Of a stretch of DNA of 41,735 nucleotides, positions 38,960 to 41,735 are shown piece after piece (position 1 is the stretch's first letter; every line of letters starts with the position of its first letter). The notes under the pieces were generated by a model. That model made no database searches. It worked only from the letters and a program-made list of their open reading frames with translations, and had not been told where the DNA came from. The stretch covers positions 1 to 41,735 of the forward strand of contig CAIVDC010000035.1 in NCBI GenBank assembly GCA_903904605.1. The letters run 5' to 3'. The position numbers were made by a program, and so were the translations under genes. This DNA comes from an uncultured Sterolibacterium sp. Lineage in GTDB: Bacteria; Pseudomonadota; Gammaproteobacteria; Burkholderiales; Rhodocyclaceae.

Positions 38960-39241
38960 TCATTTTCCCGCCGCGGCGGCAATGACATGGTTCCAAAACG
39001 GGTTGGCGAAGATGAGTATCATCGAGACCACAAAGCAGTAGATCGCGATCGACTCGATCATGGCCAGACCCACAAACAGGGTGCGCGTGATCGTCGTGGC
39101 GGCGTCGGGCTGCTGCGCCAGCGAACTCAAGGCCGTGGCGACCGCCCGTCCTTCGCCGAGCGCGGGTCCGATACTGCCCAGGGCGATCGTCAGGCCGGCG
39201 GTGACGATAGAGGCGATTCCAATGAGCGTCATGCTATCCAT
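38960..39241 (-). CDS. atpE: N-type ATPase c subunit (rotor ring)
   Basis: The 93-residue proteolipid has two membrane helices. The ion-site residues are E63 with S64 and Y68 in the outer helix (AMIESIAIY) and E30 in the inner helix (GPALGEGRAV). Compared with the Na+ site of Ilyobacter tartaricus (Q32, E65, S66, T67, Y70), Gln is replaced by a second carboxylate and Thr by Ile (I65). AAAGGA lies 6 nt before the ATG. Ion specificity (H+ or Na+) cannot be settled from sequence. Confidence 0.95.
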   Translation of the reverse strand: MDSMTLIGIASIVTAGLTIALGSIGPALGEGRAVATALSSLAQQPDAATTITRTLFVGLAMIESIAIYCFVVSMILIFANPFWNHVIAAAAGK

Positions 39242-39266
39242 GGTCCATCCTTTCGTGGTGGCTGTT

Positions 39267-39956
39267 TCAGTCGTCTTCCCCTGGCTCGGACGAACGCGTG
39301 CGCGTGGCCGCGGCGATGTACACCGTGGCCAGGATGCTGAAGATGTAGGCTTGCACCATGCCGGTCAGCAGGCCGAGCGCACTCATGGCGATCGGAAAGA
39401 CGAAGGGCGTGATGGTCAGCAAGATGGCGAGTATCATCGTCCCGCTCATCATGTTGCCGAACAGGCGGACGGCCAGGGCCAGGGTCCGCGAAAGCTCGCT
39501 GATGATGTTGAACGGCAGCATGATGAAGGTCGGTTTCAGGTAGGCCCTGAGATAGCCGCCCAGGCCGCGGTCCTCGATGCCGAACAGCGGCACGGCGACG
39601 AACACGCAGATCGCCAGCGCCGCAGTGGTCGACAGCGAGCCGGTCGGCGGCTCATAGCCGGGAACGATGGTGAACAGGCTGGCCATCGCGACAAACAGGA
39701 ACAGGCTGCCGAGAAAGCCGAGATATTTCTCCGGCTGGCGCAGGCCGACCTCGGCGATTTGCCCGTTGATCGCGGTGACGACGATTTCCAGCAGGTTCTG
39801 CCAGCGGGAACGCCGCAAACCCGTGGACAGCTTGCGGGTGACGAGTTTCGAACCGACGGCCAGGACGAGCATCAATCCCCATGTATACGCGATCGTGGCA
39901 TTGAGCTTCAAAAACCCATGCTGCCACAGGACGATCTCGTCGGGGCTAAGGTGCAT
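39267..39956 (-). CDS. atpB: N-type ATPase a subunit
   Basis: Fo channel subunit of 229 residues with five or so membrane segments. The essential arginine is R164 in LALAVRLFGNMMSG, and the C-terminal helix is GMVQAYIFSILATVYIAAA. The N-terminus (MHLSPDEIVLWQHGFLKLNAT) matches the alternate-ATPase type. It overlaps the atpR stop by 11 nt. Confidence 0.95.
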   Translation of the reverse strand: MHLSPDEIVLWQHGFLKLNATIAYTWGLMLVLAVGSKLVTRKLSTGLRRSRWQNLLEIVVTAINGQIAEVGLRQPEKYLGFLGSLFLFVAMASLFTIVPGYEPPTGSLSTTAALAICVFVAVPLFGIEDRGLGGYLRAYLKPTFIMLPFNIISELSRTLALAVRLFGNMMSGTMILAILLTITPFVFPIAMSALGLLTGMVQAYIFSILATVYIAAATRTRSSEPGEDD

Positions 39957-40260
39957 GACCGCCCTCCAGTGGCCGCGGCGGGTGACCTTCCGCCGCCGGC
40001 CGCGTCGTCCGCGTCACGATGAAGCGCGCCAGGACGAAGCCGAGAAGACACAGCAGCAGCCGCTGCCATCGTCCGGCCGAAACCAGGTAAAACCCGGCCA
40101 GGGCAACGCCCATGCGCAGCAGCAGGCTGCCGAGAAACCAAAGCGCCACGCGTCCGGACGAAACGCCCCGAAGCACGGTGTACCAGAGGCCGCCGTAAAA
40201 TACCGCGCCGAGCAGCACCCCCGCCAGCAAAACGGCCGCCAGCATCCCTGCTTCATCCAT
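39946..40260 (-). CDS. atpR: N-ATPase accessory membrane protein AtpR
   Basis: The 104-residue protein has three hydrophobic segments (about 5-25, 38-60, 66-82) with a charged Arg in RMGVALAGFY. Its position between atpQ and atpB is diagnostic of N-ATPase operons, where AtpR is proposed to help c-ring assembly. The start at 40260 overlaps atpQ by 8 nt; the frame upstream of it is inside atpQ. Confidence 0.88.
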   Translation of the reverse strand: MDEAGMLAAVLLAGVLLGAVFYGGLWYTVLRGVSSGRVALWFLGSLLLRMGVALAGFYLVSAGRWQRLLLCLLGFVLARFIVTRTTRPAAEGHPPRPLEGGHAP

Positions 40261-40591
40261 GCCTATCCTCCTCCTGTTCGCTGATTTCCCGGTGTTCCTT
40301 GGCCACCCAATGCCAGGCGTTGAAGCAGCCGAGGCCCAGGCCGATGGCCAGGAGCATGAGCGTCCAGGAATGTCCGCCCGGATAATGCCGGTCCGCCCAG
40401 AGTCCGAGGGCGGCACCGAGTACCGTTGGCACCGCCACCGACCAGCCCACCATGCCCATCATGCCCAGGCCGGACCAGACGGTCTGCGTGACATGACGTT
40501 GCGCCCTGAGCTTGCGTGCCGCCTTCTCGCCTACCTGCTGGCTGAATTCCGTCGCGCCGGGTGTGGATTTCCCTTTCCGCGGTTCACGCAT
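40253..40591 (-). CDS. atpQ: N-ATPase accessory membrane protein AtpQ (AtpI-like)
   Basis: The 112-residue protein has a basic N-terminal cytoplasmic part ([20 protein letters not shown]) and two membrane helices (about 45-65 and 75-95). The glycine-rich SGLGMMGMVGWSVAVPTVLG and GLWADRHYPG motifs follow the AtpI/AtpQ pattern. The ATG at 40591 is taken as the start; an upstream TTG is less likely. It overlaps atpC by 8 nt and atpR by 8 nt. Confidence 0.88.
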   Translation of the reverse strand: MREPRKGKSTPGATEFSQQVGEKAARKLRAQRHVTQTVWSGLGMMGMVGWSVAVPTVLGAALGLWADRHYPGGHSWTLMLLAIGLGLGCFNAWHWVAKEHREISEQEEDRHG

Positions 40592-40973
40592 GATGAAACG
40601 CGGCAAAACGACGGATGAAGCCGCTCTCCAGTTTTGCCATCACCGAACGCATGCTCTGCTCCTGCTCGTCCAGATGCAGAAACTCCCGCTCCGCGGTCTC
40701 GCGCAGCTTATCGAGGTCCGTGCCGCCGATCGCATTGCGCGCGGAAACCAGCACGTCCGCGCCGCTCTTGACCAGGACGCCTTCATCGACGGCGATGCAG
40801 ACCTCCCCTTCAGCTTCGGTCTCGAAAACCAGTATCCCCGGCGCGAGCGCCGCCGCGCAGTCGAGCCGGCGGGGCAGGAGTCCGAAGAAGCCATCGGCGG
40901 TCCCGGCGACAATGCGCAACACGCCCGTCTTCTCGGCGAAGACCTTGAAGGGCAGGAGAATCTTAAGATTCAT
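40584..40973 (-). CDS. atpC: N-type ATPase epsilon subunit
   Basis: The 129-residue epsilon-like subunit starts at [12 protein letters not shown], the standard beta-sandwich opening. The start overlaps the atpD stop by 11 nt. [25 protein letters not shown] text ([15 protein letters not shown]) is the family motif in place of the usual GELGILPGHAPL. The C-terminal helical part is short. The longer open frame upstream lies inside atpD. Confidence 0.92.
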   Translation of the reverse strand: MNLKILLPFKVFAEKTGVLRIVAGTADGFFGLLPRRLDCAAALAPGILVFETEAEGEVCIAVDEGVLVKSGADVLVSARNAIGGTDLDKLRETAEREFLHLDEQEQSMRSVMAKLESGFIRRFAAFHHA

Positions 40974-41735
40974 CGATGCCGGTGGCATGTTCCACTTCCT
41001 TTCGGGGGCGGGCATCGCGTTCGGGTTTGTCTTTCGCCTCCGCTTCGGCTATCGAACCGATCATGTAGAGCGCACTCTCCGGGAGGTCCTTGAACTCGTC
41101 GCGCAGGATGCGCTCGCAGCCGTCCAGCGCATCCTTCAGGCTGACCAGCTTGCCCTTGAGGCCGGTGAACTGTTCGGTGGTGAAGAACGGCTGGGTCAGA
41201 AAGCGCTCCAGGCGGCGGGCGCGGGCGACCACCTTGCGATCCTCCGGCGAAAGCTGCTCCAGGCCGAGCATGGCGATGATGTCCTTGAGTTCGGAGTACT
41301 GCGCCAGCGTGCGCCGGATTTCCTGCGCCAGGAGGTAATGCCGTTCGCCGACGATGCCCGGCGTGGCCATCTTGGAGCTGGACTGCAAGGGGTCGATCGC
41401 CGGATACAGGCCTTCGCTCGCGCGCTTGCGCGAGAGCACGATGGACGCGGAAAGATGCGAGAAGGTATGCACCGCCGCCGGATCGGTGAAATCATCCGCC
41501 GGCACGTACACCGCCTGGATCGAGGTAATGGCGCCGGTATCGGTATTGGCGATGCGCTCTTCCAGGCTCGCCAGTTCGGTGCCCATCGTCGGCTGATAAC
41601 CCAGACGCGACGGCATCTGCCCCATCAGGCCGGACACTTCCATGCCGGCCTGGATGAAACGAAAGATATTGTCGACCAGCAGCAGCACGTCGCGATGCTC
41701 GTCGTCGCGAAAATATTCGGCCATCGTCAGCGCCG
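40963..41735 (-). CDS. atpD: N-type ATPase beta subunit (5' end outside window)
   Basis: Catalytic hexamer subunit; 257 codons are in the window and the N-terminal half, with the P-loop, is outside. Visible parts are [20 protein letters not shown] with the Walker B Asp, [20 protein letters not shown], the [16 protein letters not shown] segment, and [16 protein letters not shown]. The spelling differs from housekeeping AtpD ([13 protein letters not shown] against the usual VSALLGRIPSAVG) and matches the alternate ATPase family. It is the first gene of the operon in the canonical D-C-Q-R-B-E-F-A-G order; the promoter must lie beyond 41735. Confidence 0.95.
   Translation of the reverse strand, partial: ALTMAEYFRDDEHRDVLLLVDNIFRFIQAGMEVSGLMGQMPSRLGYQPTMGTELASLEERIANTDTGAITSIQAVYVPADDFTDPAAVHTFSHLSASIVLSRKRASEGLYPAIDPLQSSSKMATPGIVGERHYLLAQEIRRTLAQYSELKDIIAMLGLEQLSPEDRKVVARARRLERFLTQPFFTTEQFTGLKGKLVSLKDALDGCERILRDEFKDLPESALYMIGSIAEAEAKDKPERDARPRKEVEHATGIDES

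Noticed and set aside
32998..41735. Mobile element or island boundary around the N-ATPase genes
   Set aside because: No integrase, transposase, tRNA or flanking direct repeats are visible; horizontal origin would have to come from phylogeny.

Overview
This GC-rich window carries no rRNA, tRNA, insertion sequence, phage gene or CRISPR array. Gene content and order point to a betaproteobacterium, most likely Rhodocyclales. The reasons are the trpS-scpA-scpB-rluB block running into rimP-nusA-infB, the long TrpS, a polyhydroxybutyrate-type bdhA/adc/patatin set and a betaproteobacterial-looking OmpA. The taxon is an inference from family resemblance, not from a marker gene.

Layout. (1) 1-4961, minus strand: the rimP-nusA-infB translation/transcription-factor operon. 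It has a clear sigma70 promoter at 4956-4984 and a leader that ends in an intrinsic-terminator hairpin just before rimP. infB lacks only its last few codons at the window edge. (2) 5019-11619, minus strand: a tightly packed run of alpha/beta hydrolase, PHP phosphoesterase, YciO-like protein, site-2 protease homologue, trpS, scpA, scpB and rluB, with overlapping or nearly touching genes. (3) 11641-16115, plus strand: the complete glycine cleavage operon gcvT-gcvH-gcvP behind a recognisable promoter. (4) 16121-21071, minus strand: envelope genes, namely an SbmA/YddA-type ABC exporter, a small membrane protein, a DegP/MucD-type protease, a small secreted Lys/His-rich protein and an OmpA-family protein. 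(5) 21117-24505, minus strand: a compact unit YfdX-like - patatin - acetoacetate decarboxylase - 3-hydroxybutyrate dehydrogenase. (6) 24760-29257, minus strand: a complete branched-chain-amino-acid-type ABC transporter (binding protein, livH, livM, livG, livF). (7) 29537-32978: a TerB-like gene, then a divergent two-component system in which the NarL-type regulator is translationally coupled to a 61-codon helical protein and faces a Cache-type sensor kinase. (8) 32998-41735, minus strand: an N-type (alternate) F1Fo ATPase operon in the order atpD-C-Q-R-B-E-F-A-G, running with only a 20-bp gap into cbpA-cbpM and a cardiolipin-synthase-like phospholipase D gene. The first gene, atpD, runs off the window.

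The most noteworthy points are: the N-ATPase operon, with a b-delta fusion and a two-carboxylate c subunit, physically continuous with a CbpA/CbpM chaperone pair and a cardiolipin synthase; the four-cysteine iron-sulfur motif in TrpRS; the promoter-leader-terminator arrangement before rimP; a probable leaderless promoter for the alpha/beta hydrolase; and a small DUF2267-like gene locked to a response regulator. Nothing here is provably a wholly new system. The gene linkages in (5), (7) and (8) are the best candidates for undescribed functional units.
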